Shown here in pieces: positions 33,707 to 47,345 of a DNA stretch of 64,000 bases (the stretch's first letter is position 1; every line of letters starts with the position of its first letter). Source of the stretch: Piromyces finnis (lineage: Eukaryota > Neocallimastigomycota > Neocallimastigomycetes > Neocallimastigales > Neocallimastigaceae); contig MCFH01000005.1 in NCBI GenBank assembly GCA_002104945.1, positions 124,001-188,000 on the forward strand. Direction: 5' to 3'. The notes under the pieces were generated by a model. That model had not been told where the DNA came from. It worked only from the letters and a program-made list of their open reading frames with translations, and searched no databases. Both the position numbers and the translations under genes were made by a program.

Positions 33707-36700
33707 TTATTCCATATTTTCATCAGTGAATCCTGCTTCGAAATCTTCACTATAATCTTGGTCTCTAAATTCAAAATCATCATTATTAAAAGAGTCTAAT
33801 GATTCTGTATCTCCAATGAGATCTAAGATATTTTCACTGTCATCGTCATTACTAAATTTATTTGTAGTTGGTATATTATTAATACTTTTTTTTTGAAATA
33901 AACTGGAATTATTATTATTTATATTATTAGTATCATCAATGTTATTGAATTTATTACTAGTAACTAAATTATTAAGGTTTGGAATAATTGAATCTATTCC
34001 TTCATTCATTGATTGATATTCAATTGAACTACCTATATTTATATTCTTAATTTCAATATCAACATCTTCTTCTATTTTATCTATACTGCTAAATTTATGT
34101 TGCTCTAATATATTTTCATTTAAAGAATTTTTGATATTATTATAATTATTATTTGTATTATTATTATTATTATTATAGTTATTATTATTACCATCATCAT
34201 CATCTTCTTCCTCAACAACGATATCATTATCATCAACAAAAACATCATCATCATTATCATCATCATCATCATCATCATCACCATCATTGTCGTTTCCATT
34301 TTCTTTATTAAGAGATAATTGCTTTATCCAATTTATACTTTCAGATTTTTTAGATTTATCAATGTTTAAAGCAACATTACTTCCAGATAAATTTTCCATT
34401 TTTAAAAATGAAAAAGAGTCATCCTGTAATGTTTTTTTCTGAGGATGAATAAATATTTTATTGTAATTAGGTTCATTATTAAAATATTCTTTTTCTTCAA
34501 TTTGCTCTAATTTTTTATTTAAAGATAAATTTTCATCTATTTCACTTTCATAACTATTATCAATAATTTCCTTGTCATTTATTTCTTTTAACCCACTTTC
34601 ATTATTATAATTATCAAATTTTGATATATTTTCTTGAGACTTTTTAATAATATTTATTGTATTTCTTTGATTATTTATAAACTTCGGGGGATCTACTTTA
34701 AAATCAGAATAATCTTCATTTGAACTTTTTAATGAAATATCTTCTGATATACTATCACTTTCACTCTCATCATCATCATCATCTTCATTATCATCAACAT
34801 CATCATCATCATCATAATTATTTACAATTTTATTATTTATAATCTGGTTAATAGAAGTTAATGCAGTTTTATTAATTGGGTTATCAATATCTACTTTATT
34901 CCATTTTTTCATTTCGGTATCTCTATCAACTAATTCAAGAATACTATTATTATCATTAATTCCAGAACTATCATCTTCTCTTTCTTCTTTTATATTATTA
35001 GTCAATTTATCACTAATTGACTCAGAGCTTTCATCCCAATCAGCCTCTGCATCTTCATCTATTGAAAACGATTTCTAATATTATATATAAAATAATCAAT
35101 ATAAGAGTAACGTAATATTATAATATAATAAATTATATTAAATATAAAGTTACATATTTACTTGGACATCATATTGATAATTAGGATCTCCAGGTTTGAT
35201 TTGGTTTTTCATGAATAAGATATCCATATGCTTTTTCCTAGCTATTAACTCAGATTCACTATTAATTAATTTAATGGAAGTTTTCAATTAGAGTCGTTCA
35301 GTATTAGTAATAAAGAATATTATTTGTTAATACGATTATTACCTCACTTTATTTAAATCTTCATTTATAATTTTATTATTTTCTATACTTAAATTGTCAC
35401 ATATACTTTCACTTATATTTTTATGTTCATTTATAATAAAATCATTTTTAGATATGTCACTAATTAAAATATCATCGAAATCATCTTCTTTTCCTGATTC
35501 TTCTTTCTTTTTTATTTTTGAATCGTTTTCATTTTCTTCTTTTTTCACTTCCTCAACTACTTCATTAACTTCATTTATATATTCATCATCTTCATCTTCA
35601 CTTTCATTTGGTGTAATTGCTTTTGGTATTTCGTCATTACTTTCAATTAAGATTTCTTCTTTTTGATCTTCACTAGGATCACTATTTTCAGTATTTAATT
35701 CACTTTCAGATATTTCTTCAAAATCCTCTTCAATACTTTCAAAGTCTTGCTCAAATGATTTTTCATAATTATCATTATCTATTAAATATCCTTTTGAATT
35801 ATTATTACTTAATTCTTCCTTCTTACTTATGCTATCATTTTCAAAACTATTCATACTATAATCATTTTCTCCATGATTCTCAATATTATCTTCTATTTCA
35901 GTATTTGAGTTTCCATCATATAATTTATCATCTTTCAGTAAATTAACATGATCTATTTCCTTTTTATCCTCATTATTATTTAACATACTTAAAATTTGAT
36001 TTTCATTATTATCATCATCTAATATATCATTTAGAGATAATGATGATCCTAAAAGTTTATTATTACTTTGAGATGATATTTTAGATATATTTGGTTCTGA
36101 TTTAGACATATTATCACGAAGAAACGATGGTGGTTGTAATGAATTAAGCGATAATAAACTTCGAGTCGGTGTTGAAAAATTGTAAATATTATCTTCATCG
36201 TCATTTAATACAAAACTTTGATTATTATTAAAATCAAGCGACCTTCCTTTATTATTATCATTTTCAATTCTCATATACTTTTTTGTAATAACTTCCTTAT
36301 TTTTAATTAATTTCACAATTCTTTCGATCTATAAGCATACATTAATAAACATTATTATTCATTTAATCTTTAAAGAAATTTTGTTTTTAAAATTTACAGT
36401 AATTAACTAATAAAACTTTACTTGATTTATAGCTATTTTTTCAAGGTAACGATTATACTGTTTATTAAGTTGTATGGCTATTTCATGTGGCGAGAGATTA
36501 TTTTCATTATTCTTTAAAGCTCTTATTGGTATACGAACTCTACGATGCTTAACTTTATTATTAAAATTCATTATTAATTAATAAAATATGTATACAATAT
36601 ATATTAATATAATTATTTAAAACCTTTCTGATTATCTTTAATGTTATATTCAATATAAATTTGGGGTTCATTTTGCTTTACTCCTATTACTGTTGGATTA

Positions 36701-36738
36701 ATATTCCAATTTGATGGAATTACATCTAACTTCGGCAT
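33707..36738 (-). CDS. CEP19: CEP19-like centriolar/ciliary protein, greatly enlarged by acidic regions
   Basis: Five exons (36738-36624, 36552-36422, 36328-35343, 35258-35162, 35074-33707) sum to 2697 nt, about 898 residues. Human CEP19 is under 170. The N-terminus has an Ile/Tyr-rich strand (PQIYIEYNI), a basic RRVRIPIRAL segment and YLEKIAINQIERIVKLI, in CEP19 order. The diagnostic block spans exons 3-4: EDLNKVSESELIARKKHMD, then ILFMKNQIKPGDPNYQYDVQ. It corresponds to the vertebrate EDLNKLDDKELAKRK..MDELFEKNQ..DDPNFVYDIE. The acidic exon-5 start DEDAEADWDES resembles the CEP19 end. Between these blocks lies about 270 residues of Asp/Glu/Ser/Asn-rich sequence, and a further acidic tail of over 430 residues follows. 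CEP19 works with FGFR1OP and RABL2 at the mother centriole to start intraflagellar transport. Confidence 0.85.
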
Positions 36739-36843
36739 TTTATATCTTATTTATTATTATAATAATAGAATTTTTTTTTTTAAAAAAAAATAAAGAATCC
36801 TTTTTCAATTATTATAGTAGAAATATATTTATTAAGAATTAAG

Positions 36844-36874
<31 letters not shown>

Positions 36875-37159
36875 TAAATTAAAACAATATATCATAAAAA
36901 TTTAATTAACTCCGAATTAAATAATTATTGATGTTATACTTATTTATAATAAATCTTTATTATGAATCTTTATTTCATTTTTTATCATTAACAGTAACTT
37001 CGAATAATGTATTATTGTATTACATTTAATATATTTTTTTTATCTAATAAATTTTTATTTTTAATTTTTTTTTTTTAAAAAAAAAAAATTTATAAATATA
37101 TAAAACAATATTTATTTATTTTTCACTATTTTTATTTAATTTTTAAATATATCTAATTA

Positions 37160-37229
<70 letters not shown>

Positions 37230-37274
37230 TTTATATAATATTAAATCAATTTCTTATAATCTTGGATTAGTATT
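36739..37274. other. Intergenic region with T-tract/A-tract palindromes and (ATT)n
   Basis: Spacer upstream of the CEP19-like gene and downstream of cardiolipin synthase. It holds three T(n)A(n) palindromic runs (about 36771-36791, 36844-36875, 37066-37090) and an (ATT)n array at 37157-37229. Such tracts are stiff and tend to exclude nucleosomes, so a promoter role is possible but unproven. Confidence 0.5.
37157..37229. repeat. (ATT)n trinucleotide array, intergenic
   Basis: About 24 uninterrupted ATT units lie just downstream of the cardiolipin synthase stop codon, probably in or near its 3' untranslated region. Confidence 0.9.
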
Positions 37275-39020
37275 TTACTTTTCGTTTTTATTGATATTAT
37301 CAAATGAAATATCAATTGCGTTTCTATTAATAATATATTCCATACCAGAAAACATCGTTGTTGAGAATACAACACCTTGTAAATATTTAATTATACTTAA
37401 TCCCGGTGATAAGATAGTCAAAGCTAATAAAATAATTTGTAAAGTTGTGTTGATCTATAATTATAAAAGTTTAAAATTTCTATTATTAACCTATTTTTAA
37501 TAAAAAAAAATTAAAGTTAGTGTTTATACCTTACTTATGTAAGATGGTTTAACTCTCATTTTAAAATGCTTTATTTGTGAAAGCGTACTTCTCTATATAA
37601 GATATAAGTTTGAATATTAGCTATATTTATATATTATTTTTATTAAATTATTATTATTATTATGTAATATTTACAGTATCAATAAATTTTTTTACAACTA
37701 AATAGATAGACCCTAATAATAAAAAAATATCTCTTCCTAATATAGCAATAGCAATGTATTCTAAAAATTAATATAAATATAAATAAAAAAAAAAAAAAGT
37801 TAATCAATATTTATTCTTTTTATTATTATTAATTATTAAATATAATTTTGTGTTACTTGGCAATAATTTTCCAATTGAAAGTGATATTGTTGAAATCATC
37901 ATTAATATTTTATCTGCTAAAGGGTCAATAACAGAGCCCAATTTACTTGTCCAATTAAATTTTCTAGCTAAATAACCGTCGAACTAGAGAATTATTAAAA
38001 ATGAAATAATAATATTATTAATATTAATTTTCAAAATAACCAAATAATAAATAATATGTTAATATTAAATAATTTATATACAAAATCCGTAATCCCTGAA
38101 ATAGCATATAAAAAGCAAGCTTTTTTCATTTTATGGTTTACAATCAAATAACCAATTATTGGTGAAGTTAATATTCTACTTATACATAGTATATTTGGTA
38201 AATGTTTCAATAGACACTAACAATTTATTTTGTTAATTTCTTTGTTAATTCGAATATATGTATTTTATTATAAATTTATATACCTCAGAATTACTTTTTG
38301 AAAAAGTTTTTTGTTTCAATTTATTTAATTCATTATTTTCTTTTTCATTTGTTTTGATTATTGTTTCATTTTTTTGCAATTCTAAAAAATTTTCTTTATT
38401 ACAATGAACGCTAGTTTTAATTACATTAGCATTGCTTTCTTCAAGATTTTGTAAAATTTCATCTGAATTGCCTTTTTTATCAATAAGAGAATGAAAAAAT
38501 TTTCTTTCCTCTATTCTTTTCTGTATAATACTTTTATTATCTAAAATGAAAATATTTTTACAATGTATTTCATTATTAAAATATCCAGTATTCTTATTAT
38601 TATTTGATAAACTTAATTTTAGAGTTGAATTAGGTAAACTTTCTTTCTTTAAATATAAATTTCTATAATATATATAAATAATTTATTAAAATCAAATATT
38701 TTTTTTTAATTATATATATATATAAAAGAAAATCTATAATTACTTACGCTGAAACTCCTTGAAATTTTACATTTGATATACTATGGTAATTAATTTTATT
38801 TATTTTTATATTCAATGCATTTTTAAACAATCCAGCTAAATTTGTTATTATACTATTGATTTTTATTAGATAATAATTATAAGAAAAGTTTATAGTTAAA
38901 TTTAATTATTTATTAATTATAGAATAAAGTATAAATATCAAATATAATATATATTTATTTAATTTACCATTCATTTGACTTTGTTTTTAAAAAAAAATTG
39001 AATGTATTTAATGAATTCAT
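37275..39020 (-). CDS. CRD1: Cardiolipin synthase (CDP-alcohol phosphatidyltransferase family)
   Basis: This enzyme condenses CDP-diacylglycerol with phosphatidylglycerol to form cardiolipin in mitochondrial-type inner membranes. Splicing gives the CDP-alcohol signature D-G-x2-A-R-x8-G-x3-D-x3-D as DGYLARKFNWTSKLGS followed by VIDPLADKI near 37980-37890; all catalytic Asp and the Arg are present. Upstream is LPNILCISRILTSPIIGYLI, then YIAIAILGRDIFLLLGSIYL and VKPSYISKINTTLQ, as in mitochondrial CRLS1/Crd1. The start MNSLNTFNFFLKTKSN at 39020 and the Asn/Lys/Ser-rich stretch before the catalytic domain could be an organelle-targeting region. There are about eight exons, and the stop is TAA at 37277-37275. 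If the host is an anaerobic fungus, the product would act in hydrogenosomes. Confidence 0.9.
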
Positions 39021-40038
39021 CTTTGCTATTTATTAATCCAATTATTAATAGTTATCTTTTATAAAATTAATATGAATGAAAAAAAAAAAAAAAGATTTTC
39101 TATATAAGTAATATAAAATATTTATAAATTAAAAGAATAATGTTTTAATGTTTTTCATTAATTTGCTTCTACTATATTTTATAAAAATTAATTTTTTACT
39201 TACTTATTTTCTTTTTATTCCAATATTTATGTAAAAAGCATTTCTTTCTTTTTTTTTTATTATTTAAATAAATATTAGTATTTTTTAAAATGTGCTTCAG
39301 CAAAAAATAAATTTTTAAAGGTAATACAAAATTATTATTTTTTAATCTATATACATAATATATACTATTAATAAAATAAGTTTAAAAATTAATAATGAAA
39401 TTCTATAATAATTATAATTATTATACTTTTACAAAATTTATGAAATATATATGGATGATGAATAATATTTATTACAAATAAATTAAAAAATATATATAAC
39501 TCGAGAACTAAAAAAATTTTAAAAAAATAAATTTTTAAATTTTTAATTTAATGCGAATAAAATTGCTGTGATGAAAAATTTAATTTTGCTTTTTTTGTTT
39601 ATTTTTTAAGAATTATAAAGTTAAATATTAAAAAATATTGAAATATTATTCTAATACTCTCAAATAATTTATTAAAAAATATTAATCAAAATTTTAATAA
39701 TTATTAATTTTTATTTTTTTTTTTGTTTTGTTTTTTTTTTTTAGTTTACTTATTTATTTGTTTGTTATTTAAATAGATATTTTTATTCATATTGAATATA
39801 AAAAAAATATAAATATTGAAAATAATATATATATTTTATTAAGAATAATTATAAAAAATTTGTTTCTCAAATTTTAATTTTTTTTTTTTAAATTTCGAGT
39901 AATAATATACTTCAATAACATGAATATTAATTAGAATATAACTATAACTATCAGTAAAATAGAAAGAGGTTATTTATGAAATTATTTTTAAAAATAAATT
40001 AAATTTAATAATAAATAAAAAATAATACAAATATTAAA
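39021..40038. promoter_or_regulatory. Divergent intergenic region between cardiolipin synthase and CFAP57
   Basis: About 1 kb of A/T-rich DNA with poly-T runs (for example near 39714-39742 and 39879-39889). It must contain both promoters. No gene or discrete site was recognised. Confidence 0.4.
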
Positions 40039-43000
40039 ATGTCAATTGCAGCAATATCATATTGGTAAATTATGTTTTAACAATAAATAATATATTGTAT
40101 ATATAATATTTCTTTAAACTAAACTATAAATTAATAATATTATAATCATAGTCATTCATTTGGTTTAAAATCAAGTACAAAAAATTGCTTAATTTTTGTG
40201 GATGATTCAAATTTAATATATCCTGTTGGATCTAATACTATTTTATATAATATTGAAACAAAAATACAAAAATTTATATCATCAAGTTCAAAAAGTGAAG
40301 AAATAATATGTTACGCTATATCAAATAATCATAAATATTTTGCTATATCTGAACGATCCGAAAAACCTGTAGCAACAATATTTGATATGTTTTCATTAAG
40401 AAGAAAAAAAGTTATTACATTACCTGATACTGAATCAAAAGTATAAAATAATAATAATAATAATAATATATTATGATCATAATTAATATATAATTATTAA
40501 TGAAAGAATAGTTATATGTATTTTTAATAAATGAATGAATAAAGAAAAATAGTTAGAAATCGGAACTAATTAATTTGATATTTAATTTTTTAGGAATTTA
40601 TATCTATGGGATTTTCTTATGATGCTAAGATGATTGCAACTTTAACTGGAACTCCAGATTGGACAGCATATCTTTGGATATGGGATAAAACAAAAATAGT
40701 GGCATCGGTTAAATGTATAATTAATATTCCAACACAAATGAAGTTAAAAAAAGATCTAACAAATACTAATGCCCAAACTACAGTATCTCAAGATAGTAAA
40801 GTTTTAATAGCAAATAATATGCATTCAATATCATCAGCATCATATATAAATAATAGTTCTTTGAATGATAATAAATTTAAATCATCCAAAAGTACATATG
40901 AGAAATCCAAATCAGATTATAATCAAAATATATTAAATGCTCAAATAAATGAAATAAGTATTAACCCGATAGATCAATTTCAGATATTAGTTATAGGAAA
41001 TCAAATTTTTAGACTATATAAATATCTTGAAGGTACCTTAAAACAAGTTCCTTTACCTAAAATTGAAAATAGGGTATATAAAAATAAGATTTTTTATTTT
41101 AAAAAATTAAAATTGAACTTTAAATAATTTTTCAAGAATTTTGTAAATTAATTTATCATATATAATTATAATTTTACATACAATTTGTGTTTTAGAATTA
41201 TTTAAGTCATGTATGGACATGTCATGGTCAAATTATTGTTGGTACAGATGATGGACATATATTAATATTTGAAAATAATGGCGATTTAAAACAAGATATT
41301 AATAATACAGTTGGTCCCGAAAATACAGTAGTAGGCGTTTCATCATTAATGCTATTTAAAAATTCATTAATGGCTGGTTGTACAAATTCATCAATTGTAT
41401 TATATGAAAGAACTTCTATTACAACAAATATAAATAATAAAAATATAAATCTACAAAATTGTGAACAATTTGAAAAGGTTAAAGAATTTACATTGAATAC
41501 AGAGATACCAACAAGTGTTATCAGTTTATCTATTAATCCAAGTGAAGATACTATAGTATGTGCAACAAGTAATAATCAAATATTTTCTGTCATGTCAGTA
41601 AATTCTGAATTTAAAAGCGATGAAACCAGATTTGAATTATTATCTCAACCATTTCATTATGGAAAAATATATAGGTATATATCTTTTAAGAAAGGTTATA
41701 TATATATATATATGCATTTAACGCAACAAAAAAAATGAAATTTACTAATAATATTTTCATTTATCTAAAAATTAGTTTAGATACATGTATAAGGAAGCCA
41801 TTATTGGTAACATGTGGTTCAGATAAAAGTATTCGTATTTGGAATTATTTAGAAAATACAAATGAAATTACAAAATTCTTCAATGATGATATATATAGTG
41901 TTTCCTTACATCCTAGTGGTTTAAATATTTTAGCTGGATTTAGTGATAAATTAAGGTTAATGAATATTTTAATTGATGATTTGAAGCCATACAAAGAATT
42001 TAATATTCGTGGATGTAAAGAAGTATGATAATATATATAAATATATAAATATTATATTAAAAGAAAATACTAATAAATTATAAAAACAGTGTAAATTTAG
42101 TAACGGAGGACAATATTTTGCAGCAGCGTATAGAAATTGTGTTCATATATTTTCAACATGGAGTTTTGAGAACTTATGTAGTTTGAAAGGTCATTCATCA
42201 AAAATTCAATCTATATATTGGTCATTAGATGATAATTATATCATTACCTCAGGTATTGATGGTGCAGTTTATCAATGGTCTCTAAAAGATATGATTAGAG
42301 GTGAATGTAAAAGAGGTTCTGAAAGCTTTTTAAAATCATGTTTATATACCTCAGCTATATGCTCAAATGATTGTAAAAAGAATTATGCAGTTGGATCAGA
42401 TAAAACTTTGAAGGTGATAAAATGTTTAAAATATATATATATATATATTTTAATATATATTAAATAAAATATTGTAAACTGTTAAACATTCTTTTAGGAA
42501 ATTCAAGATTCACAGATTACAAAAGAATTAATATCAGATGTTGTCTATACAAAAGTAATAATATAAAATAAAATATGATTGTAATAAAGAAATAACTTTA
42601 TTATTAATTTATAAATTTATATTATAAATAACAGTTAGCAATATCAAATTCAGGAACAATGTTATTTGTTGGTATGATAAAATCATATAACTTTTATTTA
42701 TTAGTAGTAGTTGCTTATATCGTTATTTTATTAAATCATCAGCTTATTTACTATAATATATTACATTATAGGTACAATAACAGGTGCTTTACGTGTTGTT
42801 AAATTCCCGTTAATGGAAACAAAAGTATGTGAATATCAAGAACATAAAGCTCATTCAGATGCAATAACAGCATTATGTACATCGGCAGATGATAAATATT
42901 TATTTTCGGCTGGGATGGATGGATCAATTTATATGTATAAAGTTTATGATAGAGAAACAAAAATTACCCAAAGAAAAAAAGAAGAAATATTATCAGATGA

Positions 43001-45162
43001 AGTATATTTTATTTTTATAAAAATAAATTATTATGGATTAAAATTAATATTATATTAAAATTATATATATAAAATAAAAAGATATTGGTTTCAAGAACAG
43101 ATGCCGAAGAGCAAGTTATTATGCTCTCAGATTTACGTAAAAAAGTTGAGGATTTAAAAATGGAAAATGAATATCAATTACGTTTAAAAGATATGAATTG
43201 TAATGAAAAAATTAAAGAAGTTACAGGGAAACTATTGCAAGAAATTGATTCATTAAAAATGGCTACTGCTCTTATTAAAAGTGAAAAAGAAAAAGAAGAA
43301 AATAAATTTACTGAGGATATTAATCAGGAAAAAATAAAACACTTGAATGAAATAAATGTAATCCTCCTCAAATATTTAATAAATTTCCAAAATATATTAA
43401 TAGTTTTTATTCATTATAATTATAAAATACTCAAAATAAATTAATTTTAGGAATTAGAAAATATTCATAGAGAAAAAATTGTTGCTGAATTTGATAAATA
43501 TAAAGCGTTAGAATTGAAAACATCTGAATTACAAGAAGGATGGAAAAATCAAATTTCATTATTGAATGAAGAAAAGAATAATACCCTGAAAGAATTAACA
43601 ACACAATATGATATAAAGTTGAAATCAAAACAGGACGAAATATTAAAAGTATTTATATTTTATATTCATTTAAAATATAATAAATAATAACAAAATATAA
43701 ATATATATATATATATTTAAATAACTATTATTATAAAAACAAAGCTACAATCAGATATAAAAAAATTGCATGATGAATTTGAAGAAACAATAAAAGAAAC
43801 AGAAGAGGACGCTGATATAGAAATCCTTGAATTGAAGCATATGTATGAAAAGCGTTTGAAAGATGAAAAAGAAATTGGTTTGAAATTGAAAAGTGAAAAT
43901 GGAATTATGAAGAAAATGTTCAATTCCCTTCAAAATGAGATAGATTCCCACAAAATTGATATTTCTAAAATGAATGTAGAAGAAACAAAATTGCATAATA
44001 TAATTAAAAATTTAGAAAAGGATATATCTAGTTTTAAAAAAGAAGTAATTATTATTTTGTTATGTTTTATTTTTTAATTTTCAAAAAAAATTAGTAAAAT
44101 AATAATAATTATTATTAAATAAAGATTCAAGAAAGAGATGAGACTATTAGGGATAAAGAAAAAAGAATATATGATCTAAAAAAGAAAAATCAAGAATTAG
44201 AAAAATTTAAGTTCGTATTGGATTATAAAATCAGAGAATTAAAAAATCAAATCGAACCAAGAGAAAGAGAAATTGAGTCTATGACTGATCAAATTAAAGT
44301 AAATTTAATTACTATTAATTAAATTATTAATAAATAAAATTTGTATTATTATTAAAGTTTTATTATAATTTATATAGGAAATGGATAATGAATTAGAACA
44401 TTATAATAAGATAAATTCTAATTTGGAATTAGTAATTGACGATTATAAATTAAAATTAAATGCATCGGAAAAAGAAGTTAATTTAGAAAAGGAAAATGTC
44501 CTAGCTATTGCCTCAACTATAAAAAGATTTAAAATAGAATTAAGTGAATGTATGCAATATATTATGGAGCCAAAATTATTAAAAGTAAAATTAAATATTT
44601 AATAATATATTTTATATAGCCAAGAAATCAAAAAAGAATTAATAAAAACATTCTCTTTAACATTAATAATTAGCAACATATAAAAAGATTATATCATAAA
44701 TATTGTACTGAATCTGAAAAAATTGAAACAATTCAAGCTGATATTCAACAAGAATACTTTAGACAACGTGATTATCTTGAAAAAACTATATCATCTCTAC
44801 GGAAAAAGGTTAAAAAAGATAAAGAATTTAATAGAACAAGTAATTATAACTTTATGAAAGAAAATATTACATTAGTTAGGTAATTATTTAATACATATAT
44901 ATTTAAAATTCCAATGTTTAAAAATATTATACTAATAAACTCTATTTAGAGAAATTAATTATCTTAGACGTGCAGCCAAGAAAAACCAATTTATGAATAA
45001 TAATAAAAATAATAGTTAGTAATCAATATTTTAAATAATTATTAATATACAATTTTTTATTAATATACTTTTTTCTACATTAATACACATTTTTTAAAAG
45101 TTACATTACCTAAATGTTTACCAACAGTTCAGCAAACGATATCTGTGGAAAATACATCATAA
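40039..45162 (+). CDS. CFAP57: CFAP57 (WDR65) cilia- and flagella-associated protein
   Basis: CFAP57 is an axonemal WD40 and coiled-coil protein at the base of inner-arm dynein g/d, needed for normal bending. The start is ATGTCAATTGCAGC at 40039; the first coding exon is only 33 nt (M-S-I-A-A-I-S-Y), then C-HSFGLKS as in animals. WD blades include [37 protein letters not shown] (in the orthologous form [20 protein letters not shown]), [20 protein letters not shown], and [20 protein letters not shown]. The coiled-coil half keeps family strings such as [53 protein letters not shown] and IMEPKLLK. There are more than 15 exons, including micro-exons 42498-42554 and 42635-42671. The stop is TAA at 45160. 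Length and order match animal CFAP57; it looks intact. Confidence 0.97.
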
Positions 45163-45745
45163 AAAAAAAAATCTTGCTATTTAACCAAACTTATTAATAT
45201 GCATATACAAAAAATTAAATCAATGTATAACATCTATTATTAAAGTTTAAAAATCTTTTTTTTTTTTTTTTTAAAATAATATCAATAATTTTACAATAGT
45301 TATTTTAAATATAAATAATCGATTTTAAATTTAATAGATAATACTATTTATATTAATAAATTAATATAATAAAATAACAATATAGATGATTAAATACAAT
45401 TATAAATTACCAGAAACATACACTATAATACAAGTTTATTATAATTGATGATTAGAATTTTTATTTTTATAGTTTTTCTTTTTTATTATGTTTAATAAAT
45501 TATCTAAAATTAAAAATTATGATATTAAAAATTACAAATGGTTTATTACTATCACTGTATTTTATATATGTATTAAAGAGAGATAAAATACTTTTTTTTT
45601 ATTACTTCTTTTTAATATATACTGTTAAAAAATAAACATTTGTTTATCTAAAGTTTGTGATTATTTTTTAATGACATTAAGTGGAATACAAAAGAAATAA
45701 CTAATATTAAATTAACTTTTTCTATTACATAAGAAACTTTACAGT
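45163..45745. other. Convergent intergenic spacer
   Basis: 583 bp of A/T-rich sequence between the 3' ends of CFAP57 and the ABHD13-like gene. It contains poly-T near 45257-45273 and no recognisable gene. Confidence 0.5.
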
Positions 45746-47345
45746 TTAATAATTTTCGTCAATATTTTTTCTCCACCAACTTTTAATACATGGATAATAT
45801 TCCGGATGAATACATGTATCATTATGATGAACACCATCGAATCGATACCAATAAACATTATATTGTTCATGAGGTAATACTTGTTCAGGTGTATCTGGTT
45901 CAATATTACTGTTTTCTTCTATTTCTCTTTCTTTTTGAGTACTTGCTTCACGTCTTACGTTTCTTAAAATTTTACAAAACTCTTCAAACTGTTTATTTGG
46001 AACAATTTCATCTAATTCACTATTTAACATTAATACAGGAATAAATTTTTCAGTTCCATTAATTTTTTTTTTATACGTAAATTTAAGTAATTCTTTTTCT
46101 GATTCCCATTTCTCATGACAAAGAAATGACAAAGGACCTAACCATGGAAGAAGATTTGGGATTAATTTTCTCTATTATAAATATTATTCATAAAAATATT
46201 AGCTTTTACATTAATTTTTACATCATATTTTATTATTAAATTCTTGTTTTATTATATTCATTAATATTATATAATTTCTTATTACCATTGTTAAAAAAGT
46301 ATTCTCTAAAATAACACCTTGGACACTATCCTGATTTTCTGCTGCTAAAAATGTGGCAACAGCTCCTCCAATTGATTGACCAAAAAATACAAGCTTTGAA
46401 TCTTTCAAATCTGGACGTTGTAAAATATATTCGAGAGTGCTCTTTTATATCAATGATAAATATGTTAAGCACATTAATATATTATCATCAATATTAATGA
46501 TAAATAGAATTATTTATACCTGTGCATCAATTTTAATTCCTTCTTCTGTAGCTTCCCCTTCACTAAAACCATAACTAATATAATTATTGATAATATATAA
46601 AATAAAATAAAAAGAAATAAATTAATAAATAATACTAATTAACTATCTAAAATATGAATTTTTAAACCTATATTTTTTTAGTCAAATTAAAACTTTTTTT
46701 TTATTGCCACTTAAATATTTATTACAAAATATATTATATTTAATTACCCTCGATATGAAATAATTAAAACATTACAACCACATTCTTCAACAAAAGATTT
46801 TACGATAGGTAAACGATGGCCCTTATTCATTTAATATTTATTAAATATAAATATATATAATAAGTTAATAAATAAAATATTGAAATTAATAATTAAATCA
46901 AAACAAAAAAAAAAAAAAAGAATTTATATTTTTATCTTTTCAAATAAAAATTAAAATATTTTTTATATATTATTTAAATCTAGATATATATATATATTGC
47001 ATAAATATACGGATAAGTATATTCAAATTCCAAATTTACCATATTTCCAGCATTTGCATGGAAATAAACTAACATCGATTTTGCTAATTTTGTTTTTTCC
47101 ATATCTAAATATTTTTTAACTAAAAAGGCTTTAATTTTTACTCCATCTTTCGTATTAATTTCTAAATCTTCATAATCGTCCATTTCGAAATCTTTTGGTG
47201 TATAAGTTACTTTTCGTGAATCAATAGGACAATTTGCAGCATAAATTATTTTATTTTGTAACTTATAAATAATAAATCCTGATAATCCAACTATAAACGA
47301 AAGAATAAATGTTGAATACTGTATTATATCATAATTTACTTTCAT
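45746..47345 (-). CDS. ABHD13: ABHD13/Bem46-family membrane-anchored alpha/beta hydrolase
   Basis: The start MKVNYDIIQYSTFILSFIVG at 47345 gives a single N-terminal membrane anchor, followed by LQNKIIYAANCP. The hydrolase core follows: MLVYFHANAGNMGHRLPI (oxyanion HANAGN) and LIISYRGYGFSEG. The nucleophile elbow is GQSIGGAVA (catalytic Ser). The acid is probably the Asp in LNSELDEIVP and the base is a His in FDGVHHNDT near the C-terminus. There are about six exons, ending KNIDENY. Bem46/ABHD13 proteins are conserved in fungi and animals and sit on endomembranes. ABHD13 members have been described as depalmitoylase-type enzymes, but the substrate cannot be told from this sequence. An Asp/Glu/Gln-rich insertion (about 46000-45860) lies between the acid and base strands. 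Confidence 0.9.

Noticed and set aside
37291-37500. Plus-strand open frame over the end of cardiolipin synthase
   Set aside because: The minus strand encodes the conserved C-terminal exon of the synthase here.
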